The notes: generated by a model not told the origin, from the letters alone. Counted from the stretch's first letter, positions 35,090 to 48,296 are shown. The stretch is 64,000 nt of DNA from Glomus cerebriforme (GCA_003550305.1 QKYT01000133.1:161739-225738); one strand, 5' to 3'. Program-made: numbers and translations.

Positions 35090-36560
35090 TTATTTTTTAA
35101 TAACTTGAAATACTTCATAATCATCTACATAAAATTTACCTCTTGGAATACTAACATTAGAATAAGAACATTGTTCACTAGACCAACCCTTATCCCTACA
35201 TTGTAAATCATTACTAAAAATTGGTCCATGTAAAGTTAATAGTTGCCAACTTACAGGATTTCCTATCTTATAACTTATTTTTGCAGTTTGAAGATTTGTT
35301 CTATTTATAAATGAGAATATAAAGCTATCACTCGATAACACCCAGGTGGTTGAATTCCAGTTAAGTGGATTATATCCTCCGACTATTTGTTCTGAACCTC
35401 TAATTTTTGCTACAGTTAAAGTGGATCCTTTATAATCACACTTTTTATGAAATGTTGCAGCTGCATCACCATCTTTACTAGAACGATAAAGTAAATTGAA
35501 ATTATAAGGGATATTTCTTACATGATAATGAGAATAATTTTTCTTTTCAATCCAACTAGCAAAGATAGCAAAATGTTGAGGTTTAATTATAACTGAATTA
35601 AATTTTAATCCTCTAGGAGATTGCATATAAATATCTTGTTTCTTATCTTTTGCCATATGAAAGAAGAGTATATCATCAATTAAATCTTCTTGTATTATTC
35701 TTTTAAAAGGATATATTTTACGTATGAAATCATCTGAAGATATGTAGTAAAATCTAATTAATGGAATAAATTTATGAATAGTTCTCTCCATAATTATGAT
35801 TTCCTCTTTATTCCATTTCGTAACATCTTGTGAAATATTAGAATGTTGAGCCAAACACCATCTGATCAAATTATCCCAGATATCAATCTCATCCAGTAAT
35901 AAATCATCTCGTTTCAAAAGTAATTCCAATAAAGATGCTTTTAATCTGATAAATTTATCAGAATTAAATAATGTTTCTGGTTCTATACAAATTCTTTCAA
36001 TACAAAAACTCAATAGATCTGTAAATGATTCATGTTGATGAACTGCTTCAAGAATTTCTATGGGATTTTGTTGTAAATACTTATCTTTATTTTTAACCAA
36101 ATATTCTTGAATACATGAAATTAAAGTTTGAATATTGAGTTCATCTACTGTTATTAAAAGGTTTAAAACATCAGGACCTTGTAATTCTGTTAAATCAATC
36201 TTCCCACAATAAATAAATCTAATAAAAAAATAAATAAATAAAAATTATTACTTTGTATTTTATAAATATTACGGCAACTTATAGTAAATATTGCTTCTTT
36301 TGCTACCTTAAAATAATTGTAAAAAATTGAGGAGAAATATTAGGTTTCCTAAAAATAAATTTTCCGTCCTTTTTCACAGCCCATTCATTAGAAAATGCTG
36401 CACGAAAATATTGTGACCTTGTACGTAAAATAGAAGAATGTGCATATATTTTTTTTACATTTTCATTTTCACCGGCGTAGATAATAACATCACATCCTTC
36501 TTCAGTTTCAAATAAATTTTCTAAATCATCAACAACTTCCTGAGAATATTCGAAAGTCAT
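35090..36560 (-). CDS. BTB-BACK-TLDc domain protein
   Basis: Predicted 460 aa in two exons, 36560-36307 and 36218-35090, joined in phase across an 88-nt GT/AG intron. BTB domain about residues 13-120 (EGCDVIIYAGENENVKKIYA, then HSSILRTRSQYFRAAFS, and after the junction FIYCGKIDLTEL), BACK-like helices to about 265 (LLLKRDDLLLDEIDIWDNLI, RWCLAQ, FIPLIRFYYIS), and a TLDc domain about 290-458 (SVIIKPQHFAIFASWI, LLYRSSKDGDAAATFHKKCD, GSTLTVAKIRGSEQIVGGYN, then FSNDLQCRDKG). BTB-BACK proteins usually act as CUL3 substrate adaptors; TLDc domains occur in oxidation-resistance and V-ATPase-interacting proteins. The start is the ATG of MTFEYSQ. Confidence 0.92.
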
Positions 36561-36911
36561 TTTTTTTTTGATAAATGAAAATAGAATTCCGTATCGTATG
36601 TTATACAGAATATATATAATCTGTGCGACTATTTTTCGGTATTTCACATGATAAAAATAAATTTGGTAATGTATGGTTACTAATTTTTGGCAATAACTTA
36701 CGAAAATCTAAAAATTAAAAGCCGATCAAAATATTACAATATAGTAAATATATAAATTTTTAGAGTTGGAGTTAGTAAGTTTATTGAGAAATATTATAAT
36801 GTCGGATGAATTAATTTATGACGATTGTTATATTTATTTAAATGGCAAGAAACGGATGAAGACATAAAATTGATATTGAAAAAATAATAATTTAATTATA
36901 ATCCTATTTCA

Positions 36912-38501
36912 TCACAATTTAATCAATTGCACTTCAGACTGTTTGGCAGCATCAAAATAATCTTGACTCAATACACACTTTCCAGTTATTTCTAAACACC
37001 TTAATTCACCACCACTATTTACGCACCCTTCTAAAAAATATTTCAATGTTTCACTAGTTATCTCCAAAACATGCATATCTTTAAATTGAATCCTTTGTAC
37101 ACTATTAGGAACCGAATTACCTATATGCCTTAAACTTGGTTCCCATCCCCCATAATATGCTAATATAATACCAAAATAAACCAATTCCGTGCATGATTTG
37201 AATATATTCTTCAATTCAGCTGGAAATATTTGAGTGAGTTCTAAATGAGTTAGAAACTGGGAATAAGTTAGAATATTTTTGACCAACCCAAAACCTTGAT
37301 CATTTGTTCTAGTATAATCTATTACTAATTTATTTAAATTGCTTGAAGAAGATTTAAGAATTTCAGTTAGCAATTCGAAGTCGAAAGAGAAATATATTGG
37401 AGAATAAGCCTTATATTCAATAACTTTAAGATTTGTTAAGCTTTCTACCCAAGACCGTAATAGATTTACCCTAAGAAATTTGCATCTTTCTAATTTCAAC
37501 TCTTTAAGACTTTTAAGCGAACATAATGAATTTAACGTTTCTTCATTAATATTTTCAAAAGATATAAAAATTAATTCCAATCTTTCTAACCATTCTCCTT
37601 GTATGGTTAATGAATTAAACACAACATTATACCATTCAGATACTCGATGATTGGTTAAATAAACTTTTAAATCGTCTGATAATATAATATGTTTTAATCT
37701 TTTTTGTGAAGAAATTAATGATGACAATGCATTTGCGTGTTCAGGAGATATGATTTCACTATTATGAATTAATTCAAGGTATAAGGTGGTCGTGGATAAA
37801 GTAGTATAAAGTTGCGTTAAATTATTAGATTCTTTTTCATTTCCCACTTTTCCAGGTCCTGTTAAATATAATTTTTTTAATCCGTTTAATTTGTCCTTTG
37901 TTAATGATTTCATTGGATCAAATTGTAATTTACTATATAAGATTTCCAATCTTGTTAAATTATTGCAATTTTCGCATAAAAATTTTGCAAGATGGTTGAT
38001 TATTGACGTAAACATTTCTTCTGAAATTTCTTTAACGGAAATATAGGAAGGTATCCAAATCTCTTTACCATGATTCAAAAAGAATTTATCATCTAAATGT
38101 AATTCATGAATAAACTTGACGTAGTTAAATATTGGTGAAACTACTGATTCGGTAGATTCTGTGAATAATTCTTTTCCGCAAACGGAATTAACTATTTCTT
38201 CTATTTCAGATCGCGGGACACAACTTAATAACGTTCTGATCAATTTATAATAATCTTGAAAGTCTTTTCCCGTTTGAATTTTTTTATTGTTTTTATTGTT
38301 TACCAAGTGACGGAAATAGTGGAATGGATTAGAATATAAAAGTGGTGTTGAAATTTGACACCAATATCGCGAAACTAATGTACAAGAATATAAATCTTTT
38401 ATTTCGCAAGTTTCAATGGAATTGGAAAAAATAGGATTTGAAGGATTGAAAAGATTCATAAAAATTTTTTCTAAACATTCTGGAAGTAAAATTGATGCCA
38501 T
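36912..38501 (-). CDS. F-box/LRR protein
   Basis: Single exon, 529 aa, presumed SCF ubiquitin-ligase adaptor. F-box at about residues 4-65: LLPECLEKIFMNLFNP, an insert, then DLYSCTLVSRYWCQISTPLL and NPFHYFRHL. Next comes the subfamily signature LIRTLLSCVPRSEIEEI (about 88-104). The remainder has irregular LRRs (LTRLEILYSKLQF, LNGLKKLYLTGPG, LKELKLERCKF, LNKLVIDYTRT, LTHLELTQIFP, VLEITSETLKYFL). Closely related to the genes at 50745 and 62560 and to the pseudogene at 53524. Head-to-tail with the BTB gene, 351 bp apart. No defect seen, so likely functional. Confidence 0.9.
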   Translation of the reverse strand: MASILLPECLEKIFMNLFNPSNPIFSNSIETCEIKDLYSCTLVSRYWCQISTPLLYSNPFHYFRHLVNNKNNKKIQTGKDFQDYYKLIRTLLSCVPRSEIEEIVNSVCGKELFTESTESVVSPIFNYVKFIHELHLDDKFFLNHGKEIWIPSYISVKEISEEMFTSIINHLAKFLCENCNNLTRLEILYSKLQFDPMKSLTKDKLNGLKKLYLTGPGKVGNEKESNNLTQLYTTLSTTTLYLELIHNSEIISPEHANALSSLISSQKRLKHIILSDDLKVYLTNHRVSEWYNVVFNSLTIQGEWLERLELIFISFENINEETLNSLCSLKSLKELKLERCKFLRVNLLRSWVESLTNLKVIEYKAYSPIYFSFDFELLTEILKSSSSNLNKLVIDYTRTNDQGFGLVKNILTYSQFLTHLELTQIFPAELKNIFKSCTELVYFGIILAYYGGWEPSLRHIGNSVPNSVQRIQFKDMHVLEITSETLKYFLEGCVNSGGELRCLEITGKCVLSQDYFDAAKQSEVQLIKL

Positions 38502-40976
38502 ATTTTATTTTATCAAAAAAAAAAAACCTCGTTAAAAAAAGATTGTACTCGTATTTATATTAAACAAATCATTGTACAATGATAGGAATGTAATAAGTGT
38601 GTGAACTGGGTTCACCACAGTAATCGCAATATTATTATTTTACCAAATTTATAAACTATTCTTTACCTAATAAGGAATTAATTTTTTAACCAAAAATATC
38701 GCTAGCCGAAATCGATGTGTTACCCAAAAAAAGAAATCATTGATTGTCTGTACAACCTCGGCAGAACTATAAATTCTAAATAACTTACGCCATCACAGAT
38801 ATTTTTAATTCGATTTTGCCAATTTATACAACTCCGAGGAAAATATATTAATGTTTCTTTGAAACTAATAATTATATACCTGATGTATAGTTTACAAGTT
38901 TTAAATCATAAAGTTTTGAAATGAAAAAACATGAGGTTGAGCTGTAAGTATTATTATGTAAGAGGGAGAAAATGGGTATACTGAAGTTTATTATTTTTTT
39001 TCTTAGGAAATATTTGTACATACAATAATTATGTTACAAAACTATGTTCGAATGTAAAAAAGACATCTTATCAATTTAATATTTAATATTTTAATTATAA
39101 TGATATCTAAATCATTCTGCAGGGCGAAGCAATGGTGGAAATGGTGGAGCGGCAATTTGCAAGGGATAATATAAGCGCACATGGTTTACCATATCCTGAG
39201 TTCTGACACTAGTTGACTAGAACACAAAATATTTAGTCTGCTAATACATTTGCATAACCGCCTTCCGCGAAACGATCATGTGGTAATTATTTTTCTTCAT
39301 TGGATAATGAATTAATTCATATAATTTTAAGAAATATTAACTTTAAAATGCTTATTCTAGATTTTTAGGTTTATTATTTAAGCTCTCTAAAAGATCAATA
39401 TTTTATAATAATTTCTGAGAAATTGTCAAATCCAAAAACTGTTGTACTGGGAGAATTGCTGAGAGTTCTCATTTCCATGCTTAATACACAAAAAGTACTG
39501 ATATTGACTAGATTAATTAATGTCGCGATTAAAGTTGTTGGACATATAATCAGAATCTTGCAGTTGATAAATTCTATTCCAAGTAAGCTTCTTTTTTAAA
39601 TAAGTATCGTTTTTTTTTTTTTTTACTTTTTTCAAGCTGATAATATGACTACACTTCGTACTGAAATTACAATTTCTTTACCATTTTTAATTGAAAGATC
39701 TGTAAGTTTACTCGTATTTATGCAAATGGAAGTGAAACTGATGGTTCACCACATGCATCAGGCAATTCAACATCTAGTACAGGTTGTGAGTACATGTGGG
39801 GCAATTTTATTTGTCATTTAAGAAATGGTTGATTTATAGGTGAATCATGGTTATAACGTTGATTGTCATTAAAAGGTATGCGTGAATAAATTATTTAATA
39901 TAGATATGTATATAAAGATAGGTCATCTATGTTTCCCAGATATTTATCGTTGATTTCCTTTTTTTTTTTTTATTTTTCCTTTTATTAGAATTCATTTCCT
40001 GGTTCTATTGGATATATTTACGTTGTTTCTTTTGATATATGTAAATTTTACAATATCGCGAATAGATTACAAATTAAGATTTGAAAATCGTCAAAGATTT
40101 CAATATCTTGAGCAAAAATCAATTAAATTAAGAAAAATAACAATCTTGGGATACTGTATTATTAAAACTCGCTGTATTTTATAAGTGGGATTTCTTTAAT
40201 GTTAATTTGAAGACATATCCAGCTGCTGAAGGAGCTACAAATTGTAATGAGAATCCAAAGCTTGCATGAGGTAAGGAAATTTTTAGAAATTTATTTAATT
40301 GGCTTTATTAAAAAGTTTTCGCAAAATTATAACTTTTTCTCGTTTCTTGATTGCTTTATCACTGCTTTATTGACCATTTAAGATTCATTATCATTTAAGC
40401 ATCGTCTTCAGCAGATCTGTTTTGATTTGCTGATAATTTGTTGCTTCATATTCATGATTGTGTAATTCAGTACCCATTTAATATCTTCCTATTCTTCATT
40501 TGACTCTCTTTACTTTTATTATTATTTCAGTTCTTTAATTGATTCTAAGTTTAAATTTTTTTTTGAAACCCCTAGCATGTTTGTTAGTGACAGTGTTTCC
40601 ATAATCTTTTTAATAAAAGAATGTGACTCTCTGCTTGCTTGCTCTTTAAATTAAATACCTTTATAATGATATGATATAATATTTATACATACTTTTGAAG
40701 ATTCTGATTATTGCATTTGTTTAGAGAATTTTTAAAAAGTAAAAAAGAAAAGAGGTTGCAGTGCAAAAACAAAGGATTAGCAACTGTTTTGATGGACATG
40801 TTATAGGTGCTTGATTCTAATGATAAGACAATTATGTTCGTGCTTCACGTTCAGATATATAAATATTGTATTTCCTAATATCTAGTCTAAAAGTCACATT
40901 TAGATGCCCTCGAGTATTTAATTTGCGTTCTAATTATTTAATGATAATACAAACACGAAAAAAAAAATTACAAAAT
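38502..40976. other. Gene-poor gap with one coding-like patch
   Basis: Mostly AT-rich with poly-T tracts (39612-39625, 39960-39971). At 40141-40269 the plus strand has 43 codons (WDTVLLKLAVFYKWDFFNVN, then LKTYPAAEGATNCNEN) ending in TGA, which reads like the 3' end of a gene, but no upstream exon could be joined. Confidence 0.3.
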
Positions 40977-41217
40977 TTACAATACAATTAATTTTAATAA
41001 ATACAACTGCAAAAAATTATCACAATAAAATGGGACACTTGCAGATTGCGCTTTAGTATAATAAAGATTCAACGTCCTCGGTTTGAGATAACGGGAATTT
41101 GTGCTAATTTCTTGATGATTATCTATGAACATTATTTGTTCGACATTTACACGGAGGGAATTTATTAGTCCAAAATCATGATTCAAATGTTTGACGGTAA
41201 AACCAGTCAGATTGTGC
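40977..41217 (-). CDS. Possible terminal exon of unknown gene
   Basis: After an AG at about 41218 the minus strand is open for 80 codons: HNLTGFTVKHLNHDFGLINS, LRVNVEQIMFIDNHQEISTN and so on to LLKLIVL and a stop. The composition is protein-like, but there is no ATG and no upstream exon was found; the nearest candidate starts are outside the frame. It may be a relic or chance. Confidence 0.2.
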
Positions 41218-41416
41218 TAAATATTTAGTAATATACACGTAATGTTTTAGTTTACATAATTAATATGATAATTAGTTATTATTTTTGTTTTATACATCTA
41301 CTCAAAAGAATTATTATCGTAAAAATTAGATTTTTTTTCAACCGAAAAATCTAATCTAAAAATAATTCACCTAGATTTGACATCAAGGAAAATAATTATA
41401 ATTATATCTCTTTGCT

Positions 41417-41856
41417 TTGATTAGAATGTATCCAAAAATTACTTTCGCACTTGTCTTTTTCGATTTCATCATTCTCGTATTAAATACATCTGCAGCAGTG
41501 TTAATGATCATTCATCCTTACTCAAAAGTAAAGTGGACAGAACCAGTACAATGCATCGTGTTTATTCTCCAAAATCAATACTCGGTTTTATTAAGCATGT
41601 TCAATAAATGACGCCGGCAGAACGCATCAAAATGATGCGATTAATTTCCTCTTTGAAGTATAAAACAATTCTTCAGAATCAAATTTTGACTTCATATATC
41701 AGGAAAATAATAATTTGGATAGACAGGTTGTATCCATCTTTCTTAAATATGGATTTAAAATCAATAATTATGTTAGATTATTTATTATATATTTTCCAAT
41801 TTCCTATTGAAGATGATAATATAGTGTTAAAGGAATCTCTTGATAATTATTTATAG
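41417..41856 (+). pseudogene. Small hypothetical protein, frame changed in the middle
   Basis: Two plus-strand frames abut: 41426-41611 (MYPKITFALVFFDFIILVLN, a hydrophobic segment, then HPYSKVKWTEPVQCIVFIL) and 41608-41856 (MTPAERIKMMRLISSLKYKT, then IWIDRLYPSFLNMDLKSIIM, ending ESLDNYL). They overlap by four bases. This is either one gene with a frameshift or two exons with a splice I could not place. The first half has one clear membrane helix. Family unknown. Confidence 0.35.
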
Positions 41857-42213
41857 AGATGAAAATAACAGGACCACTTTTATTGTTCATTCCCAATTTA
41901 TGCTTTTTTTTTGTTGTAACTATAGAAAAAAAAAAACCTTTGATGAGTTGTTATTTTCATTTTTCTTACAGTATATCATATTATTTATCGTAACAATATG
42001 AACAATTACATGGTCGCAAAGTTAAGTCTTTAATTATTCAGTATACTGTATTTATATTATTCAGATTCGCAGGCGACGTGTTTATTACATTTTATCTAAT
42101 ATTTTCCCACAGTCGCGAAGTATATTTTAACTTGGCATTTATTTTTTATTATCATTTTCGCAAAATATATATTCTATATTTCATTTTTTATAGTCATACT
42201 AATATATTTGAAT

Positions 42214-44659
42214 TTAATCTATATCAAAATCAAGTTCTTTTGAAACATACTCTAAAAAAATAGATAAGTACAATTTAATATATTTCTAACAAATCAGTTT
42301 TTTTTAAAAAAAAAAAAATAATTAAAGTACTGACCGTTATTATTATTCCATTTAATATTTGCGTATGAATTACGTGCATCTGAATGCTGAGTATTTGAAA
42401 AATTCTGTAACAAGTTGTGCTTAAAATGTTTGATTTTTGATTTTATTTTCTTAGTAAATTTATTATCTGAAAAGTAGAAATCTTTAGTCGTTTAGTTTTA
42501 ATCAAATAATATTATTAATTTAAACTACGTACCTTGTTTTATATTAAATGGATTTATTGAAGTATATGAATAATTAGAAGAATTAGGAAATAAGGATCTT
42601 AATGATCTGCTTGTATAAATTGCTTTTGAATGAGGTTTTTCGGTAAATTCAGGACCGAGTTTCTTCAATTGTATTAATTCTAATCGTTTTGATTCTGCTT
42701 TATCGAATATTATATTATATTCAGACAAATTTCTAAAATCATATAAAGTTTTAATGACGTTATCTATAGTAGGTCTATTTTTAGGATCTGAATTCCAACA
42801 ACTTTTGATTAAATTAGCAAAACATTCAGGAGTATCTTCTGTAATTTCAGGGCGCTTTCCATCAATAATATTATATATAAGATTATGATTATGTTCAATA
42901 TTATAAAAAGGTTTACATCCTGTTGTACATTCCCACATAATCATGCCCATACTATAAATATCTGATGCCTGTGAAAATTCGGCACCTTTAAATATTTCTG
43001 GGGCAATATAAGGTATTACTCCATATATTTCATTATTTAATGAAGGAATATTTGCAGGTTGTGATAATCCTAAATCTCCAATTTTCCATTTTGGTTTGTA
43101 GGTATATGTCACAGAATAATTCCACTCATATAATATATTTCCACTATGAAAGTCTCGATGTACAAAATTTGCATCATGAATAGTTTTTAGTCTAAAATAA
43201 AAAAATCAATAAATTAATATTTGAATCAATAATATTAATCAATATATTAAGAATATAAATACCCATCTGATATTTTGAATAAATTTAATATTTTAGAACT
43301 CCAATCCGTAGCTAAAAAGTTAATTCGTAAATAATCATGTAACGTTCCTCCATTAGCATATTGCATAACTAACATACAATCATTTGTTTCAGGGTTCATC
43401 GTAACACCATGACACATAATAACGTTCCCATAATAATTATGTTTATAATATGATTTTAACTATTAATTTATAAATATTAATTAAAATAAAACACTTTATA
43501 CATTTCATAAAAGAATATAATATTATCTTATATTTACCTCGGTTAAGAAATATTTTTTAAAATCTTGCGTGTTCAGGAATTTTTTTATAGCAACGTGAAA
43601 ACTTTTTCTATTATAATAATGTGATTTAAATGGCGACCAGATTGCTTTATAAATAATACTATATCCCCCTTTGGCTATTTCATTTAAAATTGTTATCTGA
43701 GAATATGGAATCCAATTAACATTTGATTCTGGCCAAACAAATCCAGAGTTTGCTTTAATAATATCGTAAACACTTAAGTTAGAATCCTTATTAATATTAT
43801 TATTTGTATAATTTGCAATTTTATGGTGGGATTCGGTATTAAAACGTATATTATGAAGAAAATCATCTATATTATTATGCCCACTACTCCTCTTTAAAAT
43901 ATTAGAAGAAATGCATATTGTTCTTTTGCATTTCTTACATTGAGATTTATCCGTAAGTCCAAAAATAATATTTGTCGTTAAACAATATCTACATCCAATA
44001 TAAAGTACATAACACGTTGAACACCATTTTTGACAATATGAAAATATTAGGTCCAAATTGCCACAAACTCTACATTCGTTTGTAGCATCCCACCATGGTA
44101 GATAAACAATTAGAATAGATCTTTTATATATTGATTCTGTCCATCCGGAAGAGATTAAATAACACTTTGAACAAATTCTAAACTTATAAAATTCAAAAAA
44201 TCGCTGAATTAATCTTCCACATAATTTACATTCTTCTTCAATTTCAATTATTTTAATTTGTTTTTCAATATCAATGGCATAAAAGTATGGTAAATGTAGA
44301 GGATTTTGAACTAGTTGTTTAAACCATGTAATTATTGAGCAATTTTTACACCATTCTTGAATATTTAATGTACAAAAATTTTTATCCCTAATCGTTTCGT
44401 GTTCTTTACAATGAATATCTTTTGTACTTATATGTACGTCTAAATAAGTATCATTATCATTTATATCTTTGATATATTTTAATAAGCAATTTTCGCAATA
44501 TTTTTGTTTAACTAAAAGTGTCTCGGAGTATTTATTTTCACAATAAATGCAATTCTCATCATCTTGTTTAAAAGGAACAAACAAAATCGGTATCGGGCTA
44601 GATTTTAATCTTGGAATTGGGTCGAAAGAATTTCTATTATTTGCATTTGTTGGTTCCAT
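42214..44659 (-). CDS. Protein kinase with CxxC-rich N-terminal region
   Basis: Predicted 715 aa in five exons: 44659-43538, 43459-43263, 43191-42533, 42466-42335, 42251-42214, GT/AG and in phase. Residues 1-250 hold repeated CxxC pairs (37/40, 55/58, 104/107, 144/147, 163/166, 196/199, 213/216, 223/226, 241/244), suggesting stacked zinc ribbons. The TKL-like kinase domain starts near 322: glycine loop AKGGYSIIYKA, VAIKK with Lys359, catalytic loop HRDFHSGN with Asp453, DLG (479-481) in place of DFG, then APE and SDIYSMGMIMWE. The usual loop Lys is His, as in many Glomeromycotina kinases. The C-terminal tail ends EYVSKELDFDID. The last two short exons are less certain. Probably signalling; activator and targets unknown. 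Confidence 0.88.
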
Positions 44660-47483
44660 TTCAATAAAACTGACTAGAAAATTTTTTTAAATTTCATGCC
44701 AATATATAAATATTAATCGACAATCAATTTATTTTGCAGAATTCTTAAAATGTTTTCTCTAAATAAAATTGTGAAACCGAACGTTCTTTGAAGATTTTCC
44801 GATTTATACTTTGTTGATATTAATGGGGAAGTAATTCCGAATATTTCGGTGAGAAATTTCGACTGTACAAAGTCTATCATATCACATGATTTGTGACAAT
44901 TTTTGTATTTTAAAAACAGTAAAAGGATAATGTTTTTTTTCGTTATAAATATACAATTTGAAAAATAACAGAAATTCTGATTGTTTTTAATTTATATTTT
45001 TATTATATTTTAAAAAAAATGTATTACACTATTTTTTTATATAAAGAAATAAAGAAATAATAAAATAAAACAAAGACAAAAAATGAACAAGTATAAACAT
45101 AATTAACGTTTTTCTCAATTTTGCTAATACTTTTCTTATCACTATTTTACTAACATTTTCTCTACCCCATCACAACAATTAATACCATTGCAGCCCTTTT
45201 ACCAGCGTCATTATTTCCAATTTTGCTGGCATCTAGCCATTACTTCCTGTTTTGCTAATTGCTAATGCCTCCTTTGATACTATTTCTATTTTACTAAATC
45301 ACAACCATTTGCCATCAATTCTTTTATTACCGGCGCTATTCTTATATATACTGTATATATACATAATTTCTCTCACCAGTACTTGTATTACTAGAACCAC
45401 CTGACCTAAGAAATGGTATCCCAAAGTTTATGGAAAGGGTGCAATATTTACATTTATCAATATTAATATTACCAAAGAAACTTGCCCCTTAAGCCTATAT
45501 TAACACTGAATGATTGTTTGCTCACATTCATATTTCCTGTAAATATAATCATCTTGATTTATGTTACTGGTCATTTAATAAACACTATTTAATCTCATGT
45601 AGCATCAACATTTCCTATTTTGTTGTCAATTTCAGCCATATCTAAATGATTAATGGTAGTTATTCACTCGACTTTTGTCTCCTGCTTCTTTTGAATCATA
45701 AATAGTCACAATTATCCATTTATCCTATGCGATAACAATGTTCTTTCGTTTTCAATTTCAATTAATCGCATTTGAATGGAAGTTATCCACTTTGTCGTTG
45801 ACTTCAGTTATAAATATCTAGTTACTTTTAAGCTCAATACTTTTTTTTCTTGCTAACTCTGGTCACATTTTCATAGTGTTCTTCTTAGTGGTATTGATCT
45901 AAGTTATATATAAGCAACAAAAAAAATAGCACTGCAATTAATTATGGATAACTCACAACTTAAAATCCATTTATAACACATACCTTATGATTATTATCTT
46001 TATAATCTTCATTCCCATATGTAAAGCTTTCTGTTATCTATTCTCTTCATCACGTCTGGTTTAAAGTTTGGTATGTACTTCTATCTTTTCTTTTGTCTTC
46101 CACGATGATTTCATAAACATGATAATATATAAAAATAAAGATAGAAAAGAATGAGGGAGATCTAATCTAAACCAAACTAGCCAGTTAGGAGAGACTCGAC
46201 TAGATGGCCAGTTTTTCCTTGCCTGTAATGAGAAAGTAACTCATATACAGTATAAGGAAGATAAAGAGGGATTTAAAACTAAAACAAACTAGTCAGTTAG
46301 GAGAGACTCAACTAACTGACCTTGTCTGTAATGAGAAAAGTAACCCATATACAGTAGAAGGAGGTAAGATGATTTAAAGGAAATTCTAGGGAAATAAATT
46401 ATAGAGAGAAAAAAGAGAAAAAGAAAAAATTCAGAGTATTTATATAGAATACCATTTTAAAATTTATCATGTAATCATAATTTATCAATATTAAATTTTA
46501 CTTACATGGTCCAATACGTTATAATATTGATTATGCATCAGTTAAAATAGTACAAATATTAAGTTTATTTTATTAAAAATTAGTCATATTTGCATTGTTC
46601 AACGGATTGTTGTAACCCATGTCCCAAATCAAACTTGGGAAAACCTTATATCCGAAACTTGACCATGTCCCAAACTAACCCAGTCTTAGATGGTAGTTTG
46701 AGACGACTTAAATAATTTTTAAAAGTTTCTCTGTATTTGAAAATTAATAGTTCATCACGCACGGCGGTTTCCAAATTATAATTAAAAAAGTTACATACAA
46801 ATAAATATACAACTAATAAAATTTTACAATTTATGATAAACTAATATTAACTGTTAATATTAACTTAATTTGATTATACGTTGTAATCGAATTACATTGT
46901 TAAAATAATTAAAATAATTCTGTTCTCGTATTACATCTTGAACTAGTATCGTATGATACGCAAATTACTAAAATCGTCTTGATTATAATATTCTTCAAGC
47001 CAATTAATCCATTCTTCTGAATTGTTTAGGTTATCTAGAGAAGTTTTTATTCTTCAATATAATTTTTTTTATTTTGAATTGTCTCCGAAAGTCTAAGTAC
47101 TAGCTGTTACGAGTGTTACATCAATTTCGATATTGATTAATTAAAAAAGTCCAATTTAACGATTGAAAGGTAATATTCACCATTAAACTTTTCATATTTA
47201 AAACAGAAACTCTATATTTTCCAAACCAATTGAATACGTGTCTTAGTTCTCATTTGGCGACTAACAATAATTTTCAGCAGAAGAACTGCAACAATTTCAG
47301 TAAAGGGTTCGCTTCTTTAACGAGACGGGAAATAATAATTTCGCGTATAATTTGAAAAGTATATTTATAATTAATTATATACTATCTGATATTGAATAAT
47401 TTATTTGAAATATTTAATTAATACAGATAAAAAAAAAAAAAAATAACGAGATCTTATATACTTATTACAAATTATAAATTTTG
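44660..47483. other. 2.8-kb gene-poor gap
   Basis: No gene recognised. 45100-45900 has higher C/T content on the plus strand (repeated TTTTGCTAA / TTACCA blocks) and may be decayed retroelement sequence, but no open frame or LTR could be defined. A direct repeat lies at 46165-46385. Confidence 0.3.
46165..46385. repeat. Direct tandem repeat, ~112-bp unit, two copies
   Basis: Both copies contain CAAACTAG(C/T)CAGTTAGGAG, GAGACTC(G/A)ACTA, TGTAATGAGAAA and CCCATATACAGTA-like blocks in the same order; shared starts at about 46173 and 46285. Spacing is constant apart from a small deletion in the second copy. Confidence 0.7.
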
Positions 47484-48296
47484 TTAATAAGTGACACCTA
47501 AAACATTTCTGTCATATTTATCAGAAGCAACACAATCATTCACAATAAATTTAGCCAAAACATTTCTATTTAATTGCCGACCTAATCCATTAACTTCATC
47601 CAAAGGAGGTTTTCCATCCATATCAACACGTAATTCTTTATCAGGAATGCGATCATTTAAATAAGCAGGACGAACAAAAATATAATTAACATCATCATTA
47701 TTATTTAAGAAGGTCTTTTCCATAATGGCCATATCATCATAACACGGTTGTAACCATATTTTTAATGTCCATTTATATAATCTATTCATACGTTCAGGAT
47801 CATTATTTAAACCTAAAGATGTAATACAAACAAACTTGATTTTTGGTTGATTTGGATTGGATTTTTGTGCTTCATTAATTGATTGATAAATCCATTTCGC
47901 TGAACGTGAATAAAATTCATTTGGTCTTTGTCCATCCAAAAGTCCTAATCCTGCCGCAAAAATTACAATATTATGTAATGAAACGAGTGTTTTTATTTGC
48001 TCTTCATCGTTAAGACATCCTTTTATTACAGTTAAATTTGAATTTTGAACATCTGGATGATCATTAAGTGCAGAAGGATTTCTTGCAACAGCTGTTACTT
48101 TATAAACAGTTGTTGGAGTTGAGGCGGTCATTAAGTGTTTTAAAATTAGACGACCTAGAAAGTATAAACGGCAAAAAAAAAAAAAAAAAAATTTAAAAAT
48201 TTATCAATTATGAATTCTTGACGAAAATTTCTTTTGACATTTACCAGTTCTTCCAGTAGCTCCAAAAACTAGAACTTTGATTTCGACAGAAGTCAT
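47484..48296 (-). CDS. NAD(P)-binding atypical SDR (NmrA/flavin-reductase-like)
   Basis: Predicted 240 aa in two exons, 48296-48245 and 48154-47484, phase-matched across a 90-nt intron. The Rossmann nucleotide-binding motif GATGRTGR spans the junction (residues 12-19), preceded by the first strand IKVLVF and followed by VTAVARNPSAL, the region that selects NADP(H) through the Arg. Later segments: VIFAAGLGLLDGQ, KFVCITSLGLN, and YIFVRPAYLND. There is no classical YxxxK catalytic pair, as in atypical SDRs, which include NmrA-like redox sensors and biliverdin/flavin reductases. Cytosolic; no signal peptide. Which of these activities applies cannot be told. Confidence 0.88.
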
